Shown piece after piece: positions 34,640 to 44,013 of a stretch of 61,690 bases of DNA; positions within the stretch are counted from its first letter, which is position 1, and every line of letters starts with the position of its first letter. The notes below the pieces were generated by a model. The model was not told where the DNA came from. It saw only the letters and a list, made by a program, of their open reading frames with translations, and ran no database searches. The position numbers and the translations under genes were made by a program. The stretch is from the NCBI GenBank assembly GCA_905480395.1, contig CAJQQE010000025.1:1-61690 (forward strand), given 5' to 3'. The stretch is from an uncultured Phycisphaerales bacterium. GTDB lineage: Bacteria > Planctomycetota > Phycisphaerae > Phycisphaerales > SM1A02.

Positions 34640-35946
34640 CCGTGGACCCATCGTCGTGCCCGCCCATCGAGATTCAAGACGCCCTCGATCGCCTGATCGC
34701 GACTGCCGACGTGGTGGCGAGTCGTCGGGCAGTCGACGCTGACTTTCGTGAAAATTCGATCCTCGGTGCGGTCTTGGCCGCGCCAATCCTCGCCGACCGT
34801 GATCACCCCCCGTTCGATCGAGCGACCATGGACGGCTACGCCATCCGCGCCCGGGAAGCGAATCTCTCGCTGACCGTCGAAGGTTCGGTCGCCGCCGGAA
34901 CGCCACCGCCCACGCAGGTTTCTCAAGGTGCGTGCGTGGCCATCGCCACGGGCGCTGCGGTTCCGCCGGGACTCGACGCGGTCGTCGAACATGAGTCGAC
35001 GGATCGAAACAATCCCCTGACCATTCACCTTGACGGCGTTGATCCCAATCGGAACATCCATCGAAAATCGGCGGATGCCCGCGCTGGCGATACCCTTCTC
35101 GCCGCGGGCACGCGGGTCGATCACATCGCGCGAGGAATCGCGGTCGCAGCCGGCGCGGCCATCGGCACGGGATTGGTCAAGGTCCGCCCGCGACCGCGGG
35201 TGGCCATCGTGACCACCGGCGACGAAGTTCGACCGATCGATGACCTGCTCAACGGACCAGAAGACGCGGTTCGAATTCGCAATTCAAACGGCTCGCTTCT
35301 GGCCTCACTCTTGACGGATCGCACCACCTTCGGTGCCGTCCTGTCACCTCCCACGCATGCCGCCGATGATGTCCAAGCCACCGCAACGGCGCTTGATGCC
35401 GCCGCGGCAACCGCCGACCTGGTGATCACCGTTGGAGGCGTGAGCGCGGGCGTGCTCGATCTTGTACCGGCGCATTGGATGGATCGGGGTTGGTCAACCT
35501 TGATTCGAGGCGTCCGGATGCAGCCCGGCCGACCGTTCTCGCTTTGGAGATCGCCCGATGCGACGACCATCGCGATCGGATTGCCGGGAAATCCAGTGTC
35601 CGCCTTCGCCTGCACCCAGATCTTCGTTCGGGCTTGGATTCGGGCCGCGCTCGGGCTTGATCCGAATCCCGGGTGGTGGCGACTTCCCCTCCTCGACGCG
35701 GTTCGACCCAATCCACGAAGACCCGTCTTCCGCCCGGCCACCATCGTCATGGATGCCACCGGACAACCCGCGGTTCGCATTCCATCTTGGCAGGGATCTG
35801 GTGATCTCCCTCATCTCGCCGGGACCGACGGGCTCGCCCGCCTCGATCCCGGAGACCACGACCGGCCTGCTGGTTCGATGGTCGATTTCCTCCCTCATCA
35901 CGATGCTGGCGGAACATCCACGATCCAGAAAGAATCAATGCCATGA
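34636..35946 (+). CDS. moeA: Molybdopterin molybdotransferase MoeA
   Basis: 436 aa with a GTG start overlapping the previous stop. It inserts molybdate into adenylylated molybdopterin. Family motifs in order: DRATMDGYAIRA (about residue 58), IATGAAVPPGLDAVVEHE, VAIVTTGDEV (about 193), RIRNSNGSLLASLL, VITVGGVSAGVLDLV, MQPGRPFSLW and IGLPGNPVSAF. Length fits the family (about 410). Downstream it overlaps the MoaD-like gene by 4 bp. Other moa/moe genes are not in the window. Confidence 0.95.
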   Translation: MTVDPSSCPPIEIQDALDRLIATADVVASRRAVDADFRENSILGAVLAAPILADRDHPPFDRATMDGYAIRAREANLSLTVEGSVAAGTPPPTQVSQGACVAIATGAAVPPGLDAVVEHESTDRNNPLTIHLDGVDPNRNIHRKSADARAGDTLLAAGTRVDHIARGIAVAAGAAIGTGLVKVRPRPRVAIVTTGDEVRPIDDLLNGPEDAVRIRNSNGSLLASLLTDRTTFGAVLSPPTHAADDVQATATALDAAAATADLVITVGGVSAGVLDLVPAHWMDRGWSTLIRGVRMQPGRPFSLWRSPDATTIAIGLPGNPVSAFACTQIFVRAWIRAALGLDPNPGWWRLPLLDAVRPNPRRPVFRPATIVMDATGQPAVRIPSWQGSGDLPHLAGTDGLARLDPGDHDRPAGSMVDFLPHHDAGGTSTIQKESMP

Positions 35947-36218
35947 ACGAGTCTCAAACGCCGCTCCCCGATATTGAAGTCGGCCTGAGTTTTCATGCTC
36001 AACTCCGCGAAATCGTCGGCGACGATGCCATGACGCTGCAAATCCCCGAGGGATCGACGGTCGCGGATGCATTCGAAGATGCCATTCGGGCCCATCCCGG
36101 ACTCACCGATTTTCGTCATGTGGTCGCATTCGCCCGCAACGATTGCCTGGTGAACGCCACGACTTCACTTGACGGTGGTGACCGACTGGACATCCTGCCC
36201 CCGGTCTCCGGCGGCTGA
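35943..36218 (+). CDS. moaD: MoaD/ThiS-family sulfur carrier protein
   Basis: 91 aa ubiquitin-like protein ending in LPPVSGG. The C-terminal Gly-Gly is the hallmark that is adenylylated and thiocarboxylated to donate sulfur in molybdopterin synthesis. Supporting patterns are FHAQLREIVG, IPEGSTVADAFEDAI and DGGDRLDILPP. The start overlaps the moeA stop (ATGA), which favours the MoaD role over ThiS. The convergent mutL gene begins its stop 10 bp further on. Confidence 0.88.
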   Translation: MNESQTPLPDIEVGLSFHAQLREIVGDDAMTLQIPEGSTVADAFEDAIRAHPGLTDFRHVVAFARNDCLVNATTSLDGGDRLDILPPVSGG

Positions 36219-36228
36219 ACCTCGTGGG

Positions 36229-38133
36229 TTAGCCGGGGGAGCGGCCGAATCGCCGCTCCAATTCCGCAATCGGGATTCGCAGATGCGTCGGCCGCCCATG
36301 CGGGCAGCTTCCCTCTCGGTCGATCCGATCCCGCATCGCGAGTAACTCCGCAATCTCCCGTTCCCCGAGTCGATCGCCGGCCTTGACCGCCGCTTTACAG
36401 CTCATCACATCGAGCACGTCGGCCAGCGCGGCCTCGTGATCATCCCGATCGATCTCGCCCTGCGCCGCGCGTTCCAGAAGCTCCGACAGGAACGGTCCAG
36501 GATCGACGCGACGGGTGATCAGCAGTGTGGGAAATCCATGAATCGCGACGCCCCGAGGACCGGCCGCGGTCGCATCGATGCCCAGGCGTTCGAGTAACGG
36601 CGCGAGTGATTCCAACGCCGCGATCGACGCGGGATCTGCGTCGAAAACAATCGGCACGAGTTGTCGTTGACTCTCAAGCGGCCCGGCCGCATATCGATCG
36701 TGCAATTTCTCGAACATCACGCGTTCGTGAAGGGCATGTTGATCGATGATCACCAAGCCCTCTGCGTCTTGAGTCACCAAGAACGACTGATGGACCTGGA
36801 GCACCGCATCGCTCCCCACCAGCGTCGGAAGGACCTCGACGCCAGACGTCTCTGCCGAGGCCGACGACGTCGCCGGCAGCGGAACGTCGGCCACCGCTTC
36901 GCGAAGGCGAGCAAGATCGACGCCTCGGGCGGATCGTGGTCCTCCAGCCGAAGACGCGCCGGTGAATGGTGCTGCGGCGTTGGAGAATGGCGCCGAGGGA
37001 GAATCGCCGCCGGGCCTCGGGATCGACCCCGCCGAATCCACCCGAGCCGCAGCCCCGGATTGCTCGGTCGCCGTTGGTTCACCCCCGGTGGGATCGACTC
37101 TCGCTTCAAGGCTCAGGTCTCGAACCAGATCGGCCCTCTGCAACGCATCCTGGACCGCCCGACGCACGAGACCGTGTAACGGCCGCGCCTCCCTGAATCG
37201 AACTTCCGTCTTTGCGGGATGGACGTTCACGTCGACTCGCGCCGGGTTCATCTCCAGATAACACACGCCCACAGGATGCCGACCGGGCTCGACCAAGCCG
37301 CGGAATCCTTCCTTGAGCGCGTGGGAAAGCGAACGATCGACGATGGCACGGCCATTGAGAATGAACCGTTGATTCTTCGCCGTCGGCCGAGCGGTCTCCG
37401 GCAGACCCACCAAGCCCCACACGCTGGTCAGCGTTCCGTCCGCAGGGGAACCGATCTCTTCGCGAACCTCGATCAAGCGGCCGTCGAGTTCCTCGCCTAA
37501 TACCCCGACGATTCGTCGACGGGGGTCGTCGGTGGCGGGAAGGTCCAGCAGACATCTTCCGTTGGAGACCAGCCGGAAGCCAATCGTCGGTCGAGCGAGG
37601 GCCAGCAGACGAACGACTTCAGCGATCCGAGCCGACTCTGCCGTCTCGCTCTTGAGAAAACGTCGTCGCGCCGGCACGGAGGAAAAAAGATTGCGAACCT
37701 CGACCCGTGTCCCCGGTGGGCCAGCGGTCGGCGCTGGTGCCCCCACCACGCCGTCGATGACTTCAATCCGCCAAGCCGCGTCGTCAGCCTGGGTTCGACT
37801 CTCCAGTGAGAATCGAGAGACCGAGGCAATGGACGCGAGGGCCTCACCCCGAAACCCCATCGTCGACACCCCTTCGAGATCGGCCGCCGACACGATCTTG
37901 CTGGTGGCATGAGCCTCGACGGCGAGGGTCAGTTCGTCCACGGGAATGCCCGCTCCGTCGTCCGCGATGCGAATAAGGTCGCGACCGCCACCAGCGATCT
38001 CGATATCCACTCGCGTCGCGCCCGCGTCGAAGGCGTTCTCCAGCACTTCCTTGACGACGCTTGCCGGTCGCTCGACGACTTCGCCGGCGGCGATCTGATT
38101 CACAACGGCGGGTGCAAGGCGTCGGATAGGCAT
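36229..38133 (-). CDS. mutL: DNA mismatch repair protein MutL, endonuclease type
   Basis: 634 aa from MPIRRLAPAVVNQIAAGEVV at 38133; the frame runs far upstream by chance. The GHKL ATPase shows EVLENAFDAGAT, DDGAGIP and STMGFRGEALASIASV. The C-terminal dimer domain carries DQHALHERVMFE, the DQHA-2-E-4-E metal site of MutL proteins with latent nicking activity, with further CKAAVKAG and GSCPHGRPT motifs. So it should nick the daughter strand itself, as in bacteria lacking MutH. The linker (about residues 350-440) is Ala/Ser/Pro-rich. No mutS is nearby. Confidence 0.95.
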   Translation of the reverse strand: MPIRRLAPAVVNQIAAGEVVERPASVVKEVLENAFDAGATRVDIEIAGGGRDLIRIADDGAGIPVDELTLAVEAHATSKIVSAADLEGVSTMGFRGEALASIASVSRFSLESRTQADDAAWRIEVIDGVVGAPAPTAGPPGTRVEVRNLFSSVPARRRFLKSETAESARIAEVVRLLALARPTIGFRLVSNGRCLLDLPATDDPRRRIVGVLGEELDGRLIEVREEIGSPADGTLTSVWGLVGLPETARPTAKNQRFILNGRAIVDRSLSHALKEGFRGLVEPGRHPVGVCYLEMNPARVDVNVHPAKTEVRFREARPLHGLVRRAVQDALQRADLVRDLSLEARVDPTGGEPTATEQSGAAARVDSAGSIPRPGGDSPSAPFSNAAAPFTGASSAGGPRSARGVDLARLREAVADVPLPATSSASAETSGVEVLPTLVGSDAVLQVHQSFLVTQDAEGLVIIDQHALHERVMFEKLHDRYAAGPLESQRQLVPIVFDADPASIAALESLAPLLERLGIDATAAGPRGVAIHGFPTLLITRRVDPGPFLSELLERAAQGEIDRDDHEAALADVLDVMSCKAAVKAGDRLGEREIAELLAMRDRIDREGSCPHGRPTHLRIPIAELERRFGRSPG

Positions 38134-38244
38134 GACGGTGATCCTAGGAGAGAACCGATGAAGAACGCGGCGCGGGGGTGTCTTCCGACATGATTCGCAC
38201 CATTTCATCGAACCGAAACCAGTGGTTGGGTCGAAGAAGGCGGG

Positions 38245-39012
38245 GTGGAGAACATGGCACACATCAGATCTGCGGTCATTGGCGACGTCCACGGCTGTTC
38301 CGAGGAGCTTCGCGAACTTGTCGAGGTCCTCCAAGAGACCCGGCCCGGGATTCGAATCATCCTGACCGGTGATCTTCTCACCAAGGGACCGGATCCCTGT
38401 GGAGTGATTCGAGCAATCACTGAATTCAGACGAGAAGGTCTCAATCTCGTCTCGGTCTGTGGGAATCAGGATCTTCGAGCATTCGCGTTGTTCATCCGCC
38501 ATTCGATGGGCTTCCCCACGGCGCGGACCTCCAAAGCTGATCGATCCCTGATCACCCGGATCGAAAATGATGATCTGACCACGGCCACCCTGGACCTCCT
38601 CGGCGAAACCGTGGACCGAGTCGAAGCCAGCGCGGGCGTCGCCACCGTCGTTCATGCGGGGATTCGTCCTGAGGCTGGCATGGCGGGTACGACCACGCAT
38701 GACAAGATCCATCTCAAACCCTCCGGCCGAGACGCGCCCTGGTGGGCGGAGTACGACGGCCATGACGGCCTCATCGTCTGCGGTCATCGCCCGGTTGAAA
38801 CGCCGGTCAGAACCGGCGATGCGGACCGCCCCTTCGCGGTCAATGTTGACACTGGCTGCGCCGGTGGAGGCCACCTCACTTCATACTTGGTCGAAGAAGA
38901 CACTTTTCTCTCGGTGGAGTCTCGCCAGATTAAATCTCGGCGCCGAGGTGGTCGCGAGATCAACCCGGCCCGGATCAATCTCAAGCAACCAGCCTCCAGA
39001 CTCACTGGCTGA
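38245..39012 (+). CDS. Calcineurin-like metallophosphoesterase
   Basis: 255 aa from a GTG at 38245, preceded by AGAAGG. An ATG three codons later (38254) is an equal alternative. Metal-site motifs: IGDVHG, LTGDLLTKGPDP, VCGNQD, VVHAGI and VCGHRPVE. They follow the PPP-type phosphatase order, but the third motif is GNQD where GNHE/GNHD is usual, so one catalytic His is replaced by Gln. Substrate unknown. It is divergent from mutL and convergent with nadE. Confidence 0.8.
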   Translation: MENMAHIRSAVIGDVHGCSEELRELVEVLQETRPGIRIILTGDLLTKGPDPCGVIRAITEFRREGLNLVSVCGNQDLRAFALFIRHSMGFPTARTSKADRSLITRIENDDLTTATLDLLGETVDRVEASAGVATVVHAGIRPEAGMAGTTTHDKIHLKPSGRDAPWWAEYDGHDGLIVCGHRPVETPVRTGDADRPFAVNVDTGCAGGGHLTSYLVEEDTFLSVESRQIKSRRRGGREINPARINLKQPASRLTG

Positions 39013-39044
39013 CGCGACCACAGTCCATCGATGAGCACCGGGGC

Positions 39045-40754
39045 TCAATCACTTGATTGTCGGGGTCCCTCGTTCCATCTCGCCGCCACCGGCATCTCGC
39101 GACCGCGACCAAAGGTTCGGGGCGAGAGTTTCGGAATGATGGTGGCCTGATATCGCTTGAATTCACTGATCGCAAGCAGACGCTCGATCCGGGCGACCAG
39201 TTCCGGTTCCAGACCAAGCATCGGACCGATCTTCGCCGGTGCCTGGTGCGCATCGATTCTCGCCCGAAGATAGGCGTCAAGCACCTCGTAGTCGGGAAGC
39301 GAGTCATCGTCACGCTGATCAGGCCGAAGTTCCGCCGACGGTGGTTTTTCGATACTCGACTCGGGAATCGGCGGGCACTCAAAACCAATCGAAGCGTACG
39401 CTCGGTTCATCCAACGCGAGAGTTCAAAGACCTCGGTCTTGTAGAGGTCGCCGATCGGGGCGTAGCCCCCACACATATCGCCGTAGAGCGTCGAGTAACC
39501 AACGGCCAGTTCGCTCTTGTTACTGGTCGAAAGCAGCATGTGACCACGACCATTGGAGATCGCCATGAGGAGCAATCCCCTCGAACGGGCTTGCACGTTC
39601 TCATCGGCCACGCCCTCGAGCCCCGCCCCGTCTTTGCGTAGAACCGGATCAAGGGTTGCGGCGACCATCGCATGCAACGACTCGATGGATATCTCTTCGG
39701 TTCGGATACCGAGTCGCGTACCGAGGTCGAGGGCATCGGATTTCGATCCTTCGGAGGAATACCGGCTCGGCAGAAGTACCCCGAGGACCGCATTCGGTCC
39801 TAACGCCGCCACCGCGAGGGCCGCCACCAGCGCCGAATCGATGCCTCCCGACAGTCCAAGCACGACCGACTTGTGCCCGGTCCGCCGGCAGTATCCGGCG
39901 ATCGCGAGGCGGATCGCCTCAAAGCGTTCGGCTTCCGGGGAGAGGGCGTGGTCTTCGACGGTTTCGTCACGGTCGGCCACGGGTTCGCCGATCGTCACCG
40001 TGGATATTCCAGGATTGAATCGGGCTCGTCCGCCGACCACCCGGCCGGCTGCCGAAATCACCATTGACCCACCATCGAAGACCAAATCATCATTGGCCCC
40101 GAACTGGTTCACCGTCGCCACCACCGCACTGCAACGCTGCGCGACGTCCACGAGGATCGAACGATGTCGATCATGCTTCCCGATGACAAACGGGCTGGCG
40201 CTGGGACCCACGATCAAATCGCAGTCCGCGTCGGCGAGCATCCCGACCGGATCGACGTCGTAGAAGCGTCTGGTTCCGAGGTCTTCGCCGCGCCAAAGAT
40301 CTTCACAGATCAAGACCCCGACTCGATGGATTCGCCCATCTGCCTGAAGATCGAAGACCAGCGGCCGATCCCCCGGTTGGAACCAGCGTGCCTCGTCGAA
40401 GACGTCATAAGTCGGAAGGAGGATCTTGTCGTGCCACGCCTCGATGCGACCGTGACGACAGAGTGCGATGCTATTGGCGATCCGACCCGATCCGCGATCG
40501 ATTTGACGAGGCGTTCCGATCAGGGTGGGCAGCGGCAGATCACGGGCCAGTTCAGCAACCAATCGCTCACAGGCAGGAACCACCTCGTCTCGGAGAAGAA
40601 GATCCCGCGGCGGGTAGCCGAGCAGGCAGAGCTCCGGGAGTACGAGCAGATCCGCCCCGGAGGCCGATGCCTCGGCCGCCAAGGACCGGATGGCGGCGGC
40701 ATTTCCCTCAAGGTCTCCAACCACCGTGTCAAACTGGGCAAGTGCGATTTGCAT
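39045..40754 (-). CDS. nadE: Glutamine-dependent NAD+ synthetase
   Basis: 569 aa from the ATG at 40754; a TTG three codons earlier is possible. The N-terminal glutaminase domain has Glu in VLPELCLLGYPP, Lys in DKILLPTYDVFDE and Cys in VLICEDLWRG. The synthetase domain has the P-loop LGLSGGIDSALVAALA (about residues 300-315) and STSNKSELAVGYSTLYGDM. It amidates nicotinic acid adenine dinucleotide to NAD+ using glutamine. The two-domain form and length are standard. Single gene. Confidence 0.96.
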   Translation of the reverse strand: MQIALAQFDTVVGDLEGNAAAIRSLAAEASASGADLLVLPELCLLGYPPRDLLLRDEVVPACERLVAELARDLPLPTLIGTPRQIDRGSGRIANSIALCRHGRIEAWHDKILLPTYDVFDEARWFQPGDRPLVFDLQADGRIHRVGVLICEDLWRGEDLGTRRFYDVDPVGMLADADCDLIVGPSASPFVIGKHDRHRSILVDVAQRCSAVVATVNQFGANDDLVFDGGSMVISAAGRVVGGRARFNPGISTVTIGEPVADRDETVEDHALSPEAERFEAIRLAIAGYCRRTGHKSVVLGLSGGIDSALVAALAVAALGPNAVLGVLLPSRYSSEGSKSDALDLGTRLGIRTEEISIESLHAMVAATLDPVLRKDGAGLEGVADENVQARSRGLLLMAISNGRGHMLLSTSNKSELAVGYSTLYGDMCGGYAPIGDLYKTEVFELSRWMNRAYASIGFECPPIPESSIEKPPSAELRPDQRDDDSLPDYEVLDAYLRARIDAHQAPAKIGPMLGLEPELVARIERLLAISEFKRYQATIIPKLSPRTFGRGREMPVAARWNEGPRQSSD

Positions 40755-40803
40755 GGATCGCAAGCCTAGCAGCCCCGGCGATCCTAATCCTCAAAAATGG
40801 AAC

Positions 40804-40839
40804 ACGCCCCGTCGAAGCCCAAGGGCTTCAACGGGGCGT
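40804..40839 (-). terminator. Terminator of the HTH-receiver gene
   Basis: Arms of 17 bp with one mismatch (ACGCCCCGT.GAAGCCC) around a 2-nt loop, followed on the minus strand by GTTCCATTTTTG. Confidence 0.75.
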
Positions 40840-40895
40840 ACTCGCGTCCATGCGAGGCATCCCCGACCTGCGGGAAACGCGGTTCCATCATTGAC

Positions 40896-41492
40896 TCAAT
40901 AAACGACGGCGTGGGCCGATTCGACGGCCTCGATGACCTGCCGAACGGTGAATGGCTTCCGAAGCACGCCGTCAAAGCCACACTGCATGAGCTGCGTGGT
41001 CTGACCGTCGGTGATTCGACTGCTCATCGCGATGATTCGAGTGACCTGAAGCTCTTCGTTGCCTCGGATCATGCTGCAGAGCTGACGGCCGTCGTCGTCG
41101 GAGACGCCAAGCTCGTAGAGCATGACGTGGGGACGGAACCGTTCGCACTCCATACCGGCCGCGAAGAGGCTGTCACAGGTGTGGATGTCGAAGTTCGTTT
41201 GTTCCGCGAGCACGGAAGTGAGCGTGTCGATGACCCCTTCATCCTGATCGCAGATCAGAACTCGCGGGCGACCGCTCATCAGACCGTCCATGGGGATTTC
41301 ATGTTCCCGCATGAAGGTGAGCAGGTTGCCCACCGGGATTCGACGATCCTTGGAGCCAGGGATGCGATATCCCTTGAGCTGCCCGGAGTCGAACCACTTG
41401 CTCACCGTACGGCTGGCGACATTGCAAATCTTCGCCACCTCTCCGGTGGTGAGGACATCCTTGTCGAGAAGATTGAACTGTTCGTTGCTCAT
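40896..41492 (-). CDS. Helix-turn-helix protein with a receiver domain bearing Glu at the phospho-site
   Basis: 198 aa. Residues about 12-62 are an excisionase/MerR-like HTH (LTTGEVAKICNVASRTVSKW, then GYRIPGSKDRRIP). Residues about 76-198 are a CheY-like receiver. Acidic pocket residues are in ICDQDE (82-85), Ser in AMSS (157) and Lys in LRKPF (179). At the position of the phospho-acceptor Asp stands Glu127 (HVMLYELG). Glu often mimics phospho-Asp, so the protein may be permanently active. The HTH-first order is the reverse of ordinary response regulators. No kinase gene is adjacent. Confidence 0.85.
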   Translation of the reverse strand: MSNEQFNLLDKDVLTTGEVAKICNVASRTVSKWFDSGQLKGYRIPGSKDRRIPVGNLLTFMREHEIPMDGLMSGRPRVLICDQDEGVIDTLTSVLAEQTNFDIHTCDSLFAAGMECERFRPHVMLYELGVSDDDGRQLCSMIRGNEELQVTRIIAMSSRITDGQTTQLMQCGFDGVLRKPFTVRQVIEAVESAHAVVY

Positions 41493-41941
41493 GGTGTTGC
41501 GTCCGAAGTTCCCTGACTCGCGATCGTTCCCGCTTCCTGCGGGGCGTCGCTGCTCAAGTCATCGGCCCGACGACCACGCCAATTCAGCCCGGCGAGGAAG
41601 GATCTCACGTAAATTTTGTGGGAGATTTCGGGAGGAATGCCATCCGCGCCGACGACTGCCGATAAAGGGAGCCCTCGCGGCATGAGCGAGCGGCTTCCGC
41701 CGGTTCAGGCCCGAGAACACCGGATTCGCGTGGTCGCCCGTCCATCGAAAAATTCTGCGAATTGCCCGAGGGTTGGGCGGAATCCGCCGGCCGCCGACCC
41801 TCGATCGCCCCTTCCGCGATGGTCGTCTGGCACGAATTGCCCACCGAATTCGATCAATTGAACGGGCGGCCTCGCCAAAGAACAGGCCGGCCCCTCTCGA
41901 AAGAAGGCCGGCCCGCGGGCTCGCGTGGTTGGGGGCTCGGG
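41493..41941. other. 449-bp region without a supportable gene
   Basis: It should contain the promoter of the HTH-receiver gene (minus strand), though I see no clear -35/-10 pair. Near 41885-41913 it holds the terminator of pckA. Open frames here (for example plus 41616-41861) have no ribosome binding site and no recognisable content. Confidence 0.45.
41885..41913 (-). terminator. Probable terminator of pckA
   Basis: GGCCGGCC at both ends of a 13-nt loop, 29 bp past the pckA stop on the minus strand, followed by TGTTCTTTGG. Confidence 0.5.
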
Positions 41942-43525
41942 TCAGCCGGTCGGTCCGGCACCACGAACCGCGTCGGAGATCGTAAATTTCGCATCATTCT
42001 CACGAAAACTCGCGGCGAGTTTTCGAGCCATCACGTCGTACGCGTTCTGGTCTGCCCAGGTGTTGCGGGGATCAAGAACTTCGCTGGGCACGCCATCGAC
42101 GGCGACGGGCATTTCGAGGCCGAAGATCGGATGGGTTACCGTCTCGACGTTGGAAAGACTGCCGTCGAGGATCCGATCCACGAAGGTCCGGGTCCACTTG
42201 AGGCTGAACCGAGCGCCGGTGCCGTAGGGGCCGCCCGTCCAACCCGTATTGAGAAGCCAGACGTTGGCGTTCTGCTCCGCGATCCGCTTCTGGAGCCACT
42301 CGGCGTAGACCATGGGTGGCCGAGGCAGGAATGGGCCACCGAAGCACGGGCTAAACCCCGGCTGCGGCTCGGTTACACCGGCCTCGGTTCCCGCAAGCTT
42401 CGAGGTGTAGCCATTGATGAAGTAGTACATCGCCTGCTCAGGACTCAACCGAGAGACGGGCGGCAGCACCCCAAAGGCATCGGCGGTCAGAAAGACCACG
42501 TTCTTCGGGTGACCGGCCATCGAGGGTCGTCGGGCATGGTCGATGAAATCCACCGGGTAGGTCACCCGGGTGTTCTCGGTCTTCGATCCGTCGTCGTAGT
42601 CAGGAACCCGATCGCCGTCGAGGACCACATTCTCCAGCACGCTTCCGAATCGGATCGCGTTCCAGATCTCAGGCTCGCCCTCCTTGGAGAGGTTGATGCA
42701 TTTCGCGTAGCAGCCGCCTTCGATGTTAAAGACGCCGTCATTGCTCCAGCCGTGCTCGTCGTCACCGACCAGATCTCTCGCGGGATCGGCGGAAAGCGTG
42801 GTTTTTCCGGTTCCGGAGAGACCGAAGAACACGGCCACGTTTTCGGGATCCTCATGATCGACGTTCGCGGAACAGTGCATCGGAAAGACGTCCATGTCCG
42901 GCAGATCATGATTCATCGCGTAGAAGATCGACTTCTTCATCTCCCCGGCGTATCGGGTCCCGATGATGATGACCTTCCGCTGTTCAAGACTCTGAATGAC
43001 CGCAAGGCCATTCTTAACACCGTATTTTTCGGGGTCGTCGATTTCCAGATTGCAGGCGTTGTAGATGACCCAGTCCGGGTCGAATCCGTCTTGCTCGCCT
43101 TCGTTGGCATTGATGAAGAGCGTCGCGGCAAACAGCGAGTGCCAGGCTTCTTCGGTGACCACCGAGACCTTCAATCGATACTTCGCGTCAGCCCCCGCGA
43201 AGCCGTCGAAGCGATACAGGTCATCGCAACCTCGAAGATGATCCATGGCCAGTTGTTCGAGCGCCGCGAAGTTCTCCGAACTCATCGGCTGATTGACCTT
43301 GCCCCAGTCGATGGAGTCATGGATGCCCGGCGTGTCTTCAAGGAACTTGTCCCCTGGACTGCGTCCGGTCCGCTCGCCGGTATCGCACATCAACGCGCCG
43401 TTGGCGGCGAGGACACCTTCTCCACGCCTGATCGCATGTTCGACCAAGCTGGCAGAAGGAAGATTTCGATGGATTTTAGCCTCGCCGAGATTGGCAACGC
43501 AGTCGACGGATACGGTCGTGCTCAT
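41942..43525 (-). CDS. pckA: Phosphoenolpyruvate carboxykinase (ATP)
   Basis: 527 aa from MSTTVSVDCVANLGEAK at 43525; the upstream frame crosses the promoter. It converts oxaloacetate and ATP to phosphoenolpyruvate in gluconeogenesis. Motifs: RTGRSPGDKF, RYAGEMKKSIFYAMN, MHCSANV, the P-loop FFGLSGTGKTTLSADP (about residue 240), DDEHGWSNDGVFNIEGGCYA and NTGWTGGPYGTG. Length matches the ATP-dependent family (about 530). Confidence 0.97.
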   Translation of the reverse strand: MSTTVSVDCVANLGEAKIHRNLPSASLVEHAIRRGEGVLAANGALMCDTGERTGRSPGDKFLEDTPGIHDSIDWGKVNQPMSSENFAALEQLAMDHLRGCDDLYRFDGFAGADAKYRLKVSVVTEEAWHSLFAATLFINANEGEQDGFDPDWVIYNACNLEIDDPEKYGVKNGLAVIQSLEQRKVIIIGTRYAGEMKKSIFYAMNHDLPDMDVFPMHCSANVDHEDPENVAVFFGLSGTGKTTLSADPARDLVGDDEHGWSNDGVFNIEGGCYAKCINLSKEGEPEIWNAIRFGSVLENVVLDGDRVPDYDDGSKTENTRVTYPVDFIDHARRPSMAGHPKNVVFLTADAFGVLPPVSRLSPEQAMYYFINGYTSKLAGTEAGVTEPQPGFSPCFGGPFLPRPPMVYAEWLQKRIAEQNANVWLLNTGWTGGPYGTGARFSLKWTRTFVDRILDGSLSNVETVTHPIFGLEMPVAVDGVPSEVLDPRNTWADQNAYDVMARKLAASFRENDAKFTISDAVRGAGPTG

Positions 43526-43567
43526 AGTCGAAACAGCCCTATTTTGGTTGCCCGAAGCGAATTCGGG

Positions 43568-43595
43568 ATGATAACACAACCCACATCGGTCAAAC
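43568..43595 (-). promoter_or_regulatory. Predicted pckA promoter
   Basis: GTTTGA and TATCAT are separated by 16 bp on the minus strand, about 45 bp before the ATG. The -10 is good and the -35 weak. Confidence 0.4.
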
Positions 43596-43726
43596 ACGCG
43601 CGAAAACATCGAACGGGCTGAAAAAAACGCGGACCCGATCCCGAAAACCGCCGGTCGCCCGAATTGGAACGTCTGCCGGGCTTGAGCAAGAGCGAGGACC
43701 ACGATACGCTCTGCGATCACCCACAT

Positions 43727-43799
43727 GGCGGCTGTAGCTCAGGGGTAGAGCACCTGGTTGTGATCCAGGACGTCGCGGGTTCAAATCCCGTCAGTCGCC
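43727..43799 (+). tRNA. tRNA-His (anticodon GUG)
   Basis: Acceptor GCGGCTG/CAGTCGC with the extra G-1 (43727) opposite the discriminator C, as required for tRNA-His. D-arm AGCTCAGGGGTAGAGC, anticodon loop TTGTGAT in the CCTGG/CCAGG stem, T-arm GCGGGTTCAAATCCCGT. CCA is not encoded. Confidence 0.95.
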
Positions 43800-43813
43800 C
43801 TTTCTGCCCGAAT

Positions 43814-43844
43814 CGCCGCCGACTCCTCTCCGGAGTCGGCGGCG
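43814..43844 (+). terminator. Terminator of tRNA-His
   Basis: CGCCGCCGACTCC and its complement form a perfect 13-bp stem with a 5-nt loop, 14 bp after the tRNA, followed by TTCTG. Confidence 0.7.
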
Positions 43845-44013
43845 TTCTGCGTCCCGGCGGCCGCACCAACCCACCGGAAACGAATCGCCACCCTCGAATT
43901 ATCGAGGCCTCGATTCGCCTCGAGCAACACCATTCATGGCATGATCCTGTACAGGATCTCCCCGGCGACCGCCGCCACAAGATTCTTCCGCATCTGCAAG
44001 GAGCTTCTTCCCC

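Noticed and set aside
38134-38874. Upstream extension of the mutL frame
   Set aside because: It covers the antisense of the divergent phosphoesterase gene. MutL proteins begin at the IRRLAPAVVNQIAAGEVV segment, which follows the ATG at 38133.
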